The notes: generated from the sequence alone by a model not told the origin. A stretch of DNA of 42,587 nt from a bacterium (GCA_030149525.1 JASBRJ010000172.1:1-42587); one strand, 5' to 3'; shown: positions 32,594 through 39,974, counted from the stretch's first letter. Numbers and translations: made by a program.

Positions 32594-33864
32594 TATTTCA
32601 ACTCCAGGGGGGAGCCCGACTTCAGGTTCGAGGGCGGGTTGAGGATTATCTGGTCATCAGCCTCCAGGCCCGACAAAACGATGTAGTCGTCTCCCGCTTT
32701 CTTACCGAGCTTGATCAAGCGGTACTCGGCACGATTCTCCGGCCCTACCACAAAGACGCCCTCAATTTCACCGCGACGAACGACCGAGGATAGGGGAACC
32801 GTAATTTGCTCCACCTCACCATCCTCAACTTCTATCCGTCCGTACATGCCGGGCAGAAGTCTGCGATCGGCGTTTTCCACATCAAACTTGAGAACAAAGG
32901 TTCGGCTTTGAGGATCGCCTGAAGGCACGATCTGATCCAGACGGCCGGTGTATTCTTTTCCCGTGGCGTCGACCTTTACGGGGAACTCATTGTTGGGTTC
33001 AAAGCGGGAGAGAGCCGACTCGGGCACCGGGACCTCAAGCCTCAGGGTTCGGGTGTCTTGAATTTCAAGCATGGGCTGTCCGGGGTTGGCCATTTCTCCC
33101 TCATAAGCCATTTTCTTCACCACGTATCCGTCGATAGGCGAACTGACGCTTGCGTATTGAAGGGGTACTAGAGCGGCGTCACGACTCGCTTGAGCTTGCT
33201 GGGCGCCCGCTTGAGCACTTCCTACAGCCGCCCGGGCCACATCGGTCGAACTCTGAGCCCGTTGAACCGCTGCTTCAGCCTGGTGAATGGTGGAGCGGAT
33301 TTGCCGGACCTTCGCGTCAGCCACGTCGGCGTTCGTTCTGAAGCGGTCATAATCGAGTTGAGAGAGGGCTCCCTCGTTGTAGAGAAGCTCCATTCTCTTG
33401 AATTCCGTTTTGGCGAGATTCTGTTGGGCTTGAGCCTCGGGCAGTCTTGAGCGAGCCGCCTGAAGAGCGGCTTGGGCTTCGGCGATCCCCGCATGGCCTG
33501 CAGCGACACTAGCTTGAGCCTGGCTAATCTGAGCCCTGGCCTGGACCACCCCGGCACCGGCCTGAACAGCCTGAGCGTTGATGTCTTGGGCGTCGATGCG
33601 CACCAGAGTTCGACCGGCGGTCACGAAGTCGCCTTCCTCAACACGGAGTTCTGTGATCCAGCCACTCAGCCGAGTGGCAAGTTTGGCCGACCTCAACGGA
33701 ACAAATGTCCCGGCATACTCGGTGGAACGGGTTGCCTTCGTTTGACTCAGCTTCTGAACAGTCACTGATACGGAGGGCAACTCCACCTGCTTAGACGGGT
33801 GGCCTTCTTTCGAGCCACAGCCGGCCAGGGCTATCAGGATCCATATCGCTATCAGTTTCTTCAT
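32593..33864 (-). CDS. RND membrane fusion (adaptor) lipoprotein
   Basis: 423 residues from ATG 33864 (RBS-like AAAAGGTC upstream); the longer open frame to 33924 would cross the operator. The signal ends in LAGCGS, giving a lipidated Cys16. Layout is typical of the HlyD/AcrA family: a beta-barrel/lipoyl half (AGTFVPLRSAKLATRLSGWI, VEEGDFVTAGRTLVRIDAQD), an alanine/glutamine-rich coiled-coil hairpin (AQISQAQASVAAGHAGIAEA ... YNEGALSQLDYDRF), the second lipoyl half (PLQYASVSSPIDGYVVKKMA) and beta-barrel plus membrane-proximal domains (GRLDQIVPSGDPQSRTFVLK). It links the pump to TolC. First gene of the three-gene operon, behind a promoter whose start region carries the ArsR-type operator. Confidence 0.93.
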   Translation of the reverse strand: MKKLIAIWILIALAGCGSKEGHPSKQVELPSVSVTVQKLSQTKATRSTEYAGTFVPLRSAKLATRLSGWITELRVEEGDFVTAGRTLVRIDAQDINAQAVQAGAGVVQARAQISQAQASVAAGHAGIAEAQAALQAARSRLPEAQAQQNLAKTEFKRMELLYNEGALSQLDYDRFRTNADVADAKVRQIRSTIHQAEAAVQRAQSSTDVARAAVGSAQAGAQQAQASRDAALVPLQYASVSSPIDGYVVKKMAYEGEMANPGQPMLEIQDTRTLRLEVPVPESALSRFEPNNEFPVKVDATGKEYTGRLDQIVPSGDPQSRTFVLKFDVENADRRLLPGMYGRIEVEDGEVEQITVPLSSVVRRGEIEGVFVVGPENRAEYRLIKLGKKAGDDYIVLSGLEADDQIILNPPSNLKSGSPLELK

Positions 33865-33885
33865 GTGAGACCTTTTGATAATGTT

Positions 33886-33937
33886 AATATTTATATTTCT
33901 AAATACACTTATATCACTCGGCAATAAAATTCGTCAA
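33886..33937 (-). promoter_or_regulatory. Efflux operon promoter with ArsR-type operator
   Basis: On the minus strand TTGACG (33937-33932) and TATAAG (33913-33908) are spaced by 18 bases. Directly after the -10, at 33907-33886, is a 22-base AT-rich element whose half-sites GTATTT and AAATAT are 8 bases apart. It is identical at 19 of 22 positions to the element in the arsR promoter (35699-35720). Its position over the expected transcription start fits repression of the efflux operon. Confidence 0.7.
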
Positions 33938-33971
33938 CAGACTTTTGCCTCTTGATCTTCTATCCTAAATA

Positions 33972-33995
33972 TGCAAACATCTATATATAAATATT
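33972..33995. promoter_or_regulatory. Possible weaker copy of the operator before the rhodanese gene
   Basis: The bases before ATG 34010 include ATATAAATATT (33985-33995), which equals the right half of the efflux operator. Aligned over 20 bases with the arsR element, the reverse strand matches at about 14 positions. The other half-site is poor. It could be a low-affinity site or just an AT-rich promoter region; TATAAA here may serve as -10. Confidence 0.3.
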
Positions 33996-34009
33996 TTTAA
34001 AGGTGACTC

Positions 34010-34774
34010 ATGTCTCAAGAGCAGCTTTCGTTTCAACAAAAGAGTCTGGTTCAGCAAGGATACAAAGATTTTACCCCCCAGCAGCTTAAGCAGCTTGATT
34101 GGGGATTGAGGTTCACTCCGATCGTCTGTTCAGCCCTGACCGCCTACGGTCTCTACACGGAACGACCGGAGATACTTCTCACCGTCTCCGTTCTGGGCAT
34201 TTGGGCCTTTTTCGCCCCGGCGGCTCACCCAATGGATCTGATCTACAACCATGTTGTGCGCCATCTCTTCCAAGCCGTCGCGCTTCCCCCCAATCCGTTT
34301 CAACGGAGGCTGGCGTGTTTTGCCGCCGGCGTGATGAACGCCACGGCCGCCGCCCTCTTTATAACGGGAGCTCCGGAGATTGCTAAAGTCGTCGGCGGTG
34401 TTCTCCTGGCGCTCCAGGCTATCGTCATCACCACCCACTTCTGCGCCCTTTCCTGGATCTATGATATCGGGGTCAAGATGATGGGAAATTGGGAGGGACC
34501 GATTGAACTTGCCCAGGCCCGGGAGTTACTTCAGAGCGGAGCCGAATTCATCGACGTGCGAGAACCCATCGAGTTCGCCCGAGGTCATCTGGAAGGAGCT
34601 CAAAACTTTCCCCTGAGCCAACTGGAAAAAGAGATGAGTCAGCTCAAAGGCAAAACCTGCCTGCTCTACTGCGCCTCAGGGATGCGGAGCCAGATGGCCA
34701 CCAAACAGCTTAAGCAGCATGGCTTCACCGAGGTCTACAATGTGGGCGGGATGAGTCGAGCTAAAGAAATTTAG
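34010..34774 (+). CDS. DUF4395-rhodanese fusion membrane protein
   Basis: 254 residues. The N-terminal about 155 residues form a four-helix membrane domain resembling DUF4395 (FTPIVCSALTAYGLYTERPE, NPFQRRLACFAAGVMNATAA, VLLALQAIVITTHFCALSWI). The C-terminal 85 residues are a rhodanese domain (ELLQSGAEFIDVREPIEFAR, HLEGAQNFPLSQL) with an active-site Cys221 in YCASGMRS, which carries a persulfide in sulfurtransferases. The rhodanese part is cytoplasmic or periplasmic depending on membrane orientation. The ATG at 34010 has a good AAAGGTGA ribosome site. It is divergent from the efflux operon and convergent with the heme lipoprotein gene (4-base overlap). Membrane rhodaneses near ArsR regulators are known in sulfide-responsive loci; a role in sulfur or thiol stress is inferred. 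Confidence 0.8.
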   Translation: MSQEQLSFQQKSLVQQGYKDFTPQQLKQLDWGLRFTPIVCSALTAYGLYTERPEILLTVSVLGIWAFFAPAAHPMDLIYNHVVRHLFQAVALPPNPFQRRLACFAAGVMNATAAALFITGAPEIAKVVGGVLLALQAIVITTHFCALSWIYDIGVKMMGNWEGPIELAQARELLQSGAEFIDVREPIEFARGHLEGAQNFPLSQLEKEMSQLKGKTCLLYCASGMRSQMATKQLKQHGFTEVYNVGGMSRAKEI

Positions 34775-35361
34775 ATCCGCGCCCAGAAAACTCCCCGAAG
34801 GTCACCGGGCTTGAATCCGGTGGCCTTGTCATTTGGGTAATATTTGTTGAGCGCCTGAGTGAGTTCGGGACTGAACGTTTTGGGATCTCCGTGGCAGGTG
34901 ACGCATAGAGGTTGCGTGACGATGGGGGCGATGACGGTCCAACCCCCGTCGGTGCTCACCGCCTCCACCGGGGCCTCTTTGCCGGACCCGGAGTATTTCT
35001 CCAGATATCGAGCGATATCTTCGTCAGGAGCGTTGTTCTGATTTCTCAGTCGATGACTGGAGCGTCCCATGGGAAATCCCCGCGCTTTGGAAATCTCCTC
35101 GGCTATCTGAGGCGCCCGGGTGTGGCATACTTCCACCGCACTGACCGGCCCGCCCTCGGAAATCGCTTTCTTCAGTTCGGCCTTTAAGGTCTCGCCGAAC
35201 TGCTGAAAGGTCTCTTTGGCGGTTTGAGTCGCCTGAGCTTCCGTTACTGCGGGCGCTGAGGTGGGAGTGGATGCGGGTACGGTCGATGTTGATGGGCCGG
35301 AAGAACAGCCGCCCACAACCAGGAGCGCCAGAGCCAAGGTACTGTTTCGATAGATTCGCAT
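34771..35361 (-). CDS. Tll0287-like (DUF3365) c-type heme lipoprotein
   Basis: 196 residues. Lipoprotein signal (LALALLVVGGC, lipid on Cys19), then a Thr/Ser/Pro linker, then a Tll0287-like heme domain of the DUF3365 family: AISEGGPVSAVEVCHTRAPQ, RSSHRLRNQNNAPDE, the CVTCHG heme c attachment site (C153, C156, H157) and the closing block YPNDKATGFKPGDLRGVFWA. Such domains act as periplasmic redox or gas (NO/CO) sensing modules, alone or fused to kinases; here it stands alone. It lies one base downstream of arsR on the same strand (TAAAATG), so it is co-transcribed and under the same autoregulated promoter. Possibly it senses or detoxifies a redox-active molecule. Confidence 0.88.
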   Translation of the reverse strand: MRIYRNSTLALALLVVGGCSSGPSTSTVPASTPTSAPAVTEAQATQTAKETFQQFGETLKAELKKAISEGGPVSAVEVCHTRAPQIAEEISKARGFPMGRSSHRLRNQNNAPDEDIARYLEKYSGSGKEAPVEAVSTDGGWTVIAPIVTQPLCVTCHGDPKTFSPELTQALNKYYPNDKATGFKPGDLRGVFWARI

Positions 35362-35362
35362 T

Positions 35363-35668
35363 TTATTGAAGGGGGCATCCTCTCAGGCAGCTTAGCAGCG
35401 TGGCGATTCTGGGTTCGGAAACGGAGTAGTAGGTCTGATTGCCTTCTCGCCGCTTTTCCAATATTCCAGAAGTCCTCAATCGGTTCAAGTAGAACGATAC
35501 GGTGGACTGCGATTGCTCGGTCAGATCGGCCAGGTCGTTGACATTCATTTCTCCGCAGGCATCTAGAACTTCTACGAGCCGCAAGCGCAGAGGGTGACCT
35601 AAAAGTTTGAACATGGAGGCCGCGAATTCGAGAGTCTCCTCGGCTACGAGATGAGGTTGAGGTGTCAT
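35363..35668 (-). CDS. ArsR-family winged-helix repressor, probable thiol/persulfide sensor
   Basis: 101 residues from ATG 35668 (GGAG 9 bases upstream); the TTG at 35683 is less likely. ArsR/SmtB fold: FKLLGHPLRLRLVEVLDACG, then the recognition helix in LTEQSQSTVSFYLNRLRTSG and the wing EKRREGNQTYYSV. The metal-binding ELCVCD motif of ArsR/SmtB is absent. Instead there is one cysteine in helix 2 (C38) and two in the last helix (C94, C98), the placement used by the BigR/SqrR subgroup, where two cysteines form a tetrasulfide or disulfide and release DNA. Its own promoter has the operator in the -35/-10 spacer and the efflux promoter has another, so it should repress both. The sensed signal is inferred. 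Confidence 0.88.
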   Translation of the reverse strand: MTPQPHLVAEETLEFAASMFKLLGHPLRLRLVEVLDACGEMNVNDLADLTEQSQSTVSFYLNRLRTSGILEKRREGNQTYYSVSEPRIATLLSCLRGCPLQ

Positions 35669-35696
35669 GAGGCCACACTCCAAATAAGATATATCA

Positions 35697-35726
35697 ATTA
35701 TATTTAGATATACAAATATTTGTCAA
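35697..35726 (-). promoter_or_regulatory. arsR promoter with operator filling the spacer
   Basis: On the minus strand, perfect TTGACA (35726-35721) and TATAAT (35702-35697) are 18 bases apart. The element with half-sites ATATTT (35700-35705) and AAATAT (35714-35719) and an 8-base centre occupies the spacer completely, so a bound dimer would block RNA polymerase: classic autorepression. It is the best promoter match seen in the window. Confidence 0.78.
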
Positions 35727-35750
35727 TAAAGATACGGACAAAAAACCTCG

Positions 35751-36203
35751 TCAGGGCTTGCCGAAGATCTTCAGGGCCTGTTGAAACTGGTTCGTGAGAT
35801 CCGTTCCACCGATAATACCCGCTGTTCGATTTGTGTCGATACGGCCTCCGATATCCTTGCCGTTTAGATCATGGATGCGAAGCACGGGGTAGCTTCCGTA
35901 ATTTTCTCCGAACCGCTTGGTGGTCTTGAGGTCGCTTAAGGTATCGATAAAGACGGGAACAAACTGGGCCGACATTTTGACCACACGACTGTCGCGCAAC
36001 GGACCGTTGGCGAAGGCTTGGCAACCCGCTCAGCCGGGGTTCTCTCCGAAATGAAGCCACAGCGGCTTATTTTCTTTTTTGGCCACTTTCATAGCCTCAT
36101 CGTAGTCGGTATACCAGGTGACCCGGCCGATCTCAACAGTGGGCTGAGCCCAGCCTAAGCCGGTGAGGGCCATCCAGCAAAGAAGGAGCTTGAGTGACCT
36201 CAA
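35751..36203 (-). CDS. Exported thioredoxin-like selenoprotein (UxxC), TGA read as selenocysteine
   Basis: 150 residues if the in-frame TGA at 36032-36030 is read through. The N-terminus is a signal peptide (MRSLKLLLCWMALTGLGW, cleaved near WAQ), starting at TTG 36203, which has GGGAG 9 bases upstream and overlaps the MFS stop. Then EIGRVTWYTDYDEAMKVAKK and KPLWLHFGENPG, the TGA (position 58), and AGC (Cys61) QAFANGPLRDSRVVKMSAQF; VPVFIDT and SYPVLRIHDLNG follow, the usual thioredoxin strands. The TGA falls exactly where the first Cys of the CxxC active site should be, giving UAGC, and a hairpin fitting the bacterial SECIS rule lies downstream. A standard gene caller would keep only the fragment 35751-35999. 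It is periplasmic and probably a redox enzyme. The alternative is a pseudogene with a nonsense mutation, which is less likely given the position. Confidence 0.8.
35995..36012 (-). other. Candidate bacterial SECIS hairpin
   Basis: In the mRNA, counting from the base after UGA, positions 18-25 (CGCCAACG) pair with 29-35 (CGUUGCG), with C20 bulged. This leaves a three-base loop G-U-C at 26-28 closed by G-C, so the apex reads GGUCC. Published rules for bacterial SECIS elements ask for a small apical loop with a G in its first two positions, 16-37 bases after UGA; this fits. E. coli fdhF has GGUCU at its apex. The folding was done by eye. Confidence 0.6.
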
Positions 36204-37471
36204 TGTCCGGCGCTCCCAAAAGTCTGCTCCTCCGGAGAAATGAGGTCTTTGGTGGCTCTTCGGAAGAAGAAGATGGTCACCAGGAGACCGCAGATCGGTA
36301 TGAGAGAGAAGTAGAAGGCTGTTTGGCCGGAGAAATGGCCGAAAACGTAGCCGGTTATGATGGAACCGGTGGAGCCCCCGAGAGCAGAGAAAATAACGAT
36401 AAGACCGGTCATCGACGAGTGCATTCTCTTGGGCAAAGAGCTGAGCATGACCGAGCTGAGAGCCGGGTAGATAGGCGACATAAAAAGCCCGATGAGCGGG
36501 AAAATAAAGGCCGCAACCGGTGCGGAACTCCAGGTCATGTCAGGATTGGGAGACAGCCCTTCGGTGAGAGGCAGAGTGACCACCACCAGGACACCCATGG
36601 AGACCAGAGCCATATTCAGAACCTTGTACCAACCGAAGCGTTTCAACACCGAGCCTGCTGAGAGGCGCCCGAAGGCGAGGGTGGCCGCGAAGATACTGGT
36701 GGCCTGAACACTCATGGCCGACGGAAGACCGAGAATCTTATTGTTGAAAGTAGGAAGCCAGGTCCCGATTCCTTGTTCTATCAGGACGTAAAGAAATGCA
36801 CTTAAGATAAAAATGAGAACAAGGGGACGGATCATCAACTTCACCATCTTGGCAAAGTCCTCCCCAAAATTGACTTTCTCATCCTTGGACACCTCAGGCT
36901 CGGAGAACGGCGTCACCAAGACTGCGACGACAGTCACGGCGCAAAGACCGGCTAGAAGCCAGTAGACCTTAAGCCAGCTAGGACTCTCCGGATTCTGAGC
37001 GTCGATAAAGAAGCTAAAGATCCAGTAGCCGGAAAGAACTCCGACCATAAAGACGCCCTCGACCACCGACATAAAGCTCGCATGTTCGCGGGCATCATTG
37101 GTTACCAGCGCAACAGAGCTGTAGATAGAAACTTTGGCGAACGCGAAAGCGAACCCGCAGAGAAAAAAGAGAACCTTAGCCATGTTGAAGCTTGGTTGCA
37201 ACGGCATGAGGCAACAAGCGACTCCAGCCAGCGCCACGGCTCCCAGCAGAGCGCGCTTGTAGCCGATTCGGGGAAGAAAGGGGGCGATAAGGAAAGAAGT
37301 GCCCGCGATGGTTAAGTCTTTGAAAGCTTCCAGGACACTGGCCTCCGTCTCCGCTACGGAGAAAGAGAGTATCACCTGAAGAATCACCGTCCCCACGCTG
37401 TTGAGCAGGATGGCGAAAACAAAATAGACCAGGGCCAAAGCGATCTTCATGGACAACTTGGAATTTTGCAC
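36200..37471 (-). CDS. MFS transporter (FucP/NarK-like)
   Basis: 423 residues from GTG 37471. AAAGGGGAG lies just upstream but at short spacing; ATG 37453 gives a version 6 residues shorter. Twelve membrane segments: MKIALALVYFVFAILLNSVG, APFLPRIGYKRALLGAVALA (loop 2-3 motif region), LFFLCGFAFAFAKVSIYSSV, and in the second half MSVQATSIFAATLAFGRLSA and GSVLKRFGWYKVLNMALVSM. The overall look is that of sugar permeases (FucP-like) rather than drug pumps, but no substrate residue can be assigned. The stop overlaps the TTG start of the selenoprotein (TTGA), so the two are translationally coupled. It is divergent from the hydrolase operon, 80 bases away. Confidence 0.88.
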   Translation of the reverse strand: MQNSKLSMKIALALVYFVFAILLNSVGTVILQVILSFSVAETEASVLEAFKDLTIAGTSFLIAPFLPRIGYKRALLGAVALAGVACCLMPLQPSFNMAKVLFFLCGFAFAFAKVSIYSSVALVTNDAREHASFMSVVEGVFMVGVLSGYWIFSFFIDAQNPESPSWLKVYWLLAGLCAVTVVAVLVTPFSEPEVSKDEKVNFGEDFAKMVKLMIRPLVLIFILSAFLYVLIEQGIGTWLPTFNNKILGLPSAMSVQATSIFAATLAFGRLSAGSVLKRFGWYKVLNMALVSMGVLVVVTLPLTEGLSPNPDMTWSSAPVAAFIFPLIGLFMSPIYPALSSVMLSSLPKRMHSSMTGLIVIFSALGGSTGSIITGYVFGHFSGQTAFYFSLIPICGLLVTIFFFRRATKDLISPEEQTFGSAGH

Positions 37472-37551
37472 TCACTCCCCTTTCCAAGTTGACGCTCAGA
37501 ACCCTCATGAAATGAGCGGGAAATTTGGGCGGCGACCGACAAAACCACCGT

Positions 37552-38637
37552 GTGGCGAGCAAGAAAAAGCAAGTGAAGAATTATTTGGTTCGATGGGGGC
37601 TGCTTTTGGGTGCCGTCCTCTTCCTCTCTCTGACGACAGCGATTCTCCTGATCGACGACGAGGTGCTACACCATCCGTCGATTGTGAACGGAAACAACTT
37701 CGAAATCGCTCTCCACACCCTGGCGGCCATCTTCTCCTTGATGGCAGTGAGGCTCCTGATCTATTATAAGGCTCGCCGACTCAACGATTACTACCTCAGC
37801 CGCTTTGAGAAAATCGACAAACTAGGAGCCTTCGGAGAATCTCGACCTCGTCGCTATTTGCCCGGTCCCAAGCCCTACAAACACGCCGTCCTCCTCCTTC
37901 ATGGTTTCACTGCATCCACCCAGGAGTTCGACACTCTCACCGATATGCTGAAAGAGGCCGAGATCCCCTATCTTGCCCCCATGATCCCTGGCTTCGGAAC
38001 AGACCGAGCCTGTGTTCTCAAAGAGGCTAACCGACGCGACTGGGTCCGCGCGGCTACCGATAATTTGGAACTTCTTCAGGATCTAGCCGAAGAAGTGAGC
38101 GTGGTGGGTCACTCTCTGGGGGGCATGGTCAGCACCGCCATCACGCGAGACCACAAAGTCAAAAATCTAATCCTTTCCGCTCCTGGGCTTTATCCCACGG
38201 CCTCCGACATCAAGTACAAGGTGATGTTGACCCGCCCTTATTTCGCCAAGGCCTATATGGCCCTCATTCCTTATCTGCCCAAGCCGATTCGTCCCGGCCG
38301 GGTCTCCCCCAGTGACACCCTCGACGAAGAGCGCTGTCTTGGAGTTTTCCAATATCTAGCGGTCCCCGTACACTCGGTGAGGCAGCTGTTCAAACTTCAA
38401 AACGAAACCGACATCCTGGAATCCCAATATGAGCGACTGGCGGTTGTCTACGGTATCCACGACCTCACCGTCAATATGGATGCCCTTTTCGAACGCCTTG
38501 ACGGAGCCAACAAAAAGTACGATGTGTTTAAGTTCGAAAACTCCGCCCACAACGTGTTGGAAGACCAGGAGCGCCAGGCAGCCTGTAGGGCCGTTCTCAG
38601 CGTGATCCAGGGCACCAACAACGAAAAATCCGAATAG
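37552..38637 (+). CDS. Membrane-anchored alpha/beta hydrolase
   Basis: 361 residues from GTG 37552 (a TTG at 37525 is possible). Two hydrophobic helices at the N-terminus (LVRWGLLLGAVLFLSLTTAI, IALHTLAAIFSLMAVRLLIY) anchor it in the inner membrane. The alpha/beta hydrolase core follows: oxyanion strand AVLLLHGFTASTQEFD, nucleophile elbow VSVVGHSLGGMVS, the acid in VVYGIHDLTVN and the histidine in KFENSAHNVLED. It resembles carboxylesterases/monoacylglycerol lipases, so it may hydrolyse an acyl or aryl ester near the membrane. It is followed by the MATE gene after 11 bases, then a nucleotidyltransferase and others, in one operon. The specific substrate is unknown. A basic stretch (ASKKKQ) at the N-terminus suits a cytoplasm-facing end. 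Confidence 0.87.
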   Translation: MASKKKQVKNYLVRWGLLLGAVLFLSLTTAILLIDDEVLHHPSIVNGNNFEIALHTLAAIFSLMAVRLLIYYKARRLNDYYLSRFEKIDKLGAFGESRPRRYLPGPKPYKHAVLLLHGFTASTQEFDTLTDMLKEAEIPYLAPMIPGFGTDRACVLKEANRRDWVRAATDNLELLQDLAEEVSVVGHSLGGMVSTAITRDHKVKNLILSAPGLYPTASDIKYKVMLTRPYFAKAYMALIPYLPKPIRPGRVSPSDTLDEERCLGVFQYLAVPVHSVRQLFKLQNETDILESQYERLAVVYGIHDLTVNMDALFERLDGANKKYDVFKFENSAHNVLEDQERQAACRAVLSVIQGTNNEKSE

Positions 38638-38648
38638 CCGTCGACCCA

Positions 38649-39974
38649 GTGGAGAATCGCGAACTCCTCAAAAAAGCCGGTCCTATTATCTCAGCCAGGC
38701 TGGTCCAGAACCTGGGGATGTTCATCGGCTCTCTCATGGTGGCCCAACTGGGCAAAACCGCTCTTGCCGCCAGCGCCCTGGCCACAAGCGTTGGTCTGAC
38801 CTGCTTCACCTTTGCCGGAAGTTCGTTACAGATTCTCTCCCCCATGATCTCTCGCCACGATTCGGATGCACAAGAGGCCCGATTTGCCGTCTTCAACCGG
38901 GGATTCTGGGCCGCCACCGCGCTAGGATCAGCCTGCGCCATATTGCTGTCGCTCTCCACTCTCACCCTGAAATGGTGGCCCACCACACCCGAGATCCAGG
39001 AACTTCTTCAAGACTACTTTCTCTACTTGTCCCCCGGGTTTCTTCCCATGCTGTGGACGGGGGTTCTGCAACAGTATCTGCTCGGGACCAAGAGAGCCCA
39101 TTTTGTCTTCTATTATGCAGTGGCACGCCTCATAGTGGGCACTCTCATAAGCTATCTTTTCATCTTTGGCATCCCGGGTGTCATTCCCGGCTACGGATTC
39201 CATGGCCTAGCGGCGGGCATCACGGCGGGCTCCATCGTCAGTTGTCTGGCCCTCGCCGTGGTCGTTTTTCGCCAACCCGAGTTCTCACAGGTTCGTCTGA
39301 CCCAAGTCTTCCGTTTCGACCCAACCTTCATAGAGCTTTTCAAGAAAGCCCTTCCCATCGGATTTCAAGCCTGCCTTGAGTTGGCAGCGTTCGCCGCAGG
39401 CGTCCAACTCATCTCTCCTCTGGGCGAAGCGGCCCTGGGCGCTCACCAGATCGTCTTTCAGTACGTCATGCTGAGCACCATGGTCCCTTACGGCTTCTGC
39501 GCCGCCACCGCCCTTTGCGTAGGAGAGGCGCTGGGAAAACAAAACCGGGAAAAAGCTCTCAAATTCACCCATTGGGGCCTGATCTATTCGGTGGCTTTCA
39601 CCGGCTTTTTCTCTTTGATCTATGTGACCATGCCCGATGCTCTGGCCCATCTTTTCCTCCGTTCTCACTATGAGAGCGCCGGAAAAACCCTGGTAGTCTT
39701 GCGGGACTATTTCAAAATCATAGCCGTCTACCAGGTCTTAGACGGCATAAGACTCAATTATATCGGTGCCTTACGGGGTGCCCTCCACACCAGAGAAGCC
39801 CTGAAGACGAGTATACTGGCCTTCTGGGTTATTGGACTGCCCCTGGCGGCTTTTCTCATCCACAGTCAAGGACGGGGCGCCCTGGCGCTTCCCTTCTCAC
39901 TCACGGTGGGGATGCTGGTGGGAACCGTCTCCATCTACGGCTATTACAAGAAGGGAAACGAAAAGAGTGACTGA
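38649..39974 (+). CDS. MATE family efflux transporter
   Basis: 441 residues. Sodium- or proton-coupled exporter of the MATE/MOP group. Two six-helix halves: the first opens ELLKKAGPIISARLVQNLGM and has FIGSLMVAQLGKTALAASAL; the second opens ELFKKALPIGFQACLELAAF and has ALGAHQIVFQYVMLSTMVPY and CVGEALGKQNREKALKFTHW, all typical. The final loop LDGIRLNYIGALRGALHTRE is the classic 'lqgv..gaLRGaGdT' block, here LRGALHT. GTG 38649 lies 11 bases after the hydrolase stop. The next gene begins inside it (8-base overlap). Partners in the operon (nucleotidyltransferase, glycosyltransferase) hint that the cargo could be a locally made compound rather than a generic drug, but that is inference. Confidence 0.92.
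   Translation: MENRELLKKAGPIISARLVQNLGMFIGSLMVAQLGKTALAASALATSVGLTCFTFAGSSLQILSPMISRHDSDAQEARFAVFNRGFWAATALGSACAILLSLSTLTLKWWPTTPEIQELLQDYFLYLSPGFLPMLWTGVLQQYLLGTKRAHFVFYYAVARLIVGTLISYLFIFGIPGVIPGYGFHGLAAGITAGSIVSCLALAVVVFRQPEFSQVRLTQVFRFDPTFIELFKKALPIGFQACLELAAFAAGVQLISPLGEAALGAHQIVFQYVMLSTMVPYGFCAATALCVGEALGKQNREKALKFTHWGLIYSVAFTGFFSLIYVTMPDALAHLFLRSHYESAGKTLVVLRDYFKIIAVYQVLDGIRLNYIGALRGALHTREALKTSILAFWVIGLPLAAFLIHSQGRGALALPFSLTVGMLVGTVSIYGYYKKGNEKSD

Noticed and set aside
34010-34774. Rhodanese fusion as TrhO, the hydroxylase for the cmoAB pathway
   Set aside because: TrhO has a different N-terminal domain; this protein has a DUF4395-like membrane domain and is 13 kb away from cmoAB.
35751-35999. 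Short 82-residue gene starting at TTG 35999
   Set aside because: It is only the part of the selenoprotein after the TGA; it lacks the signal peptide, half of the active site and a ribosome site.
36030-36032. TGA reassigned to tryptophan or glycine in this organism
   Set aside because: Several genes in the window end at TGA with a conserved C-terminus or an overlapping start immediately after (for example cmoA, the response regulator and the RND pump), so TGA is a normal stop here.
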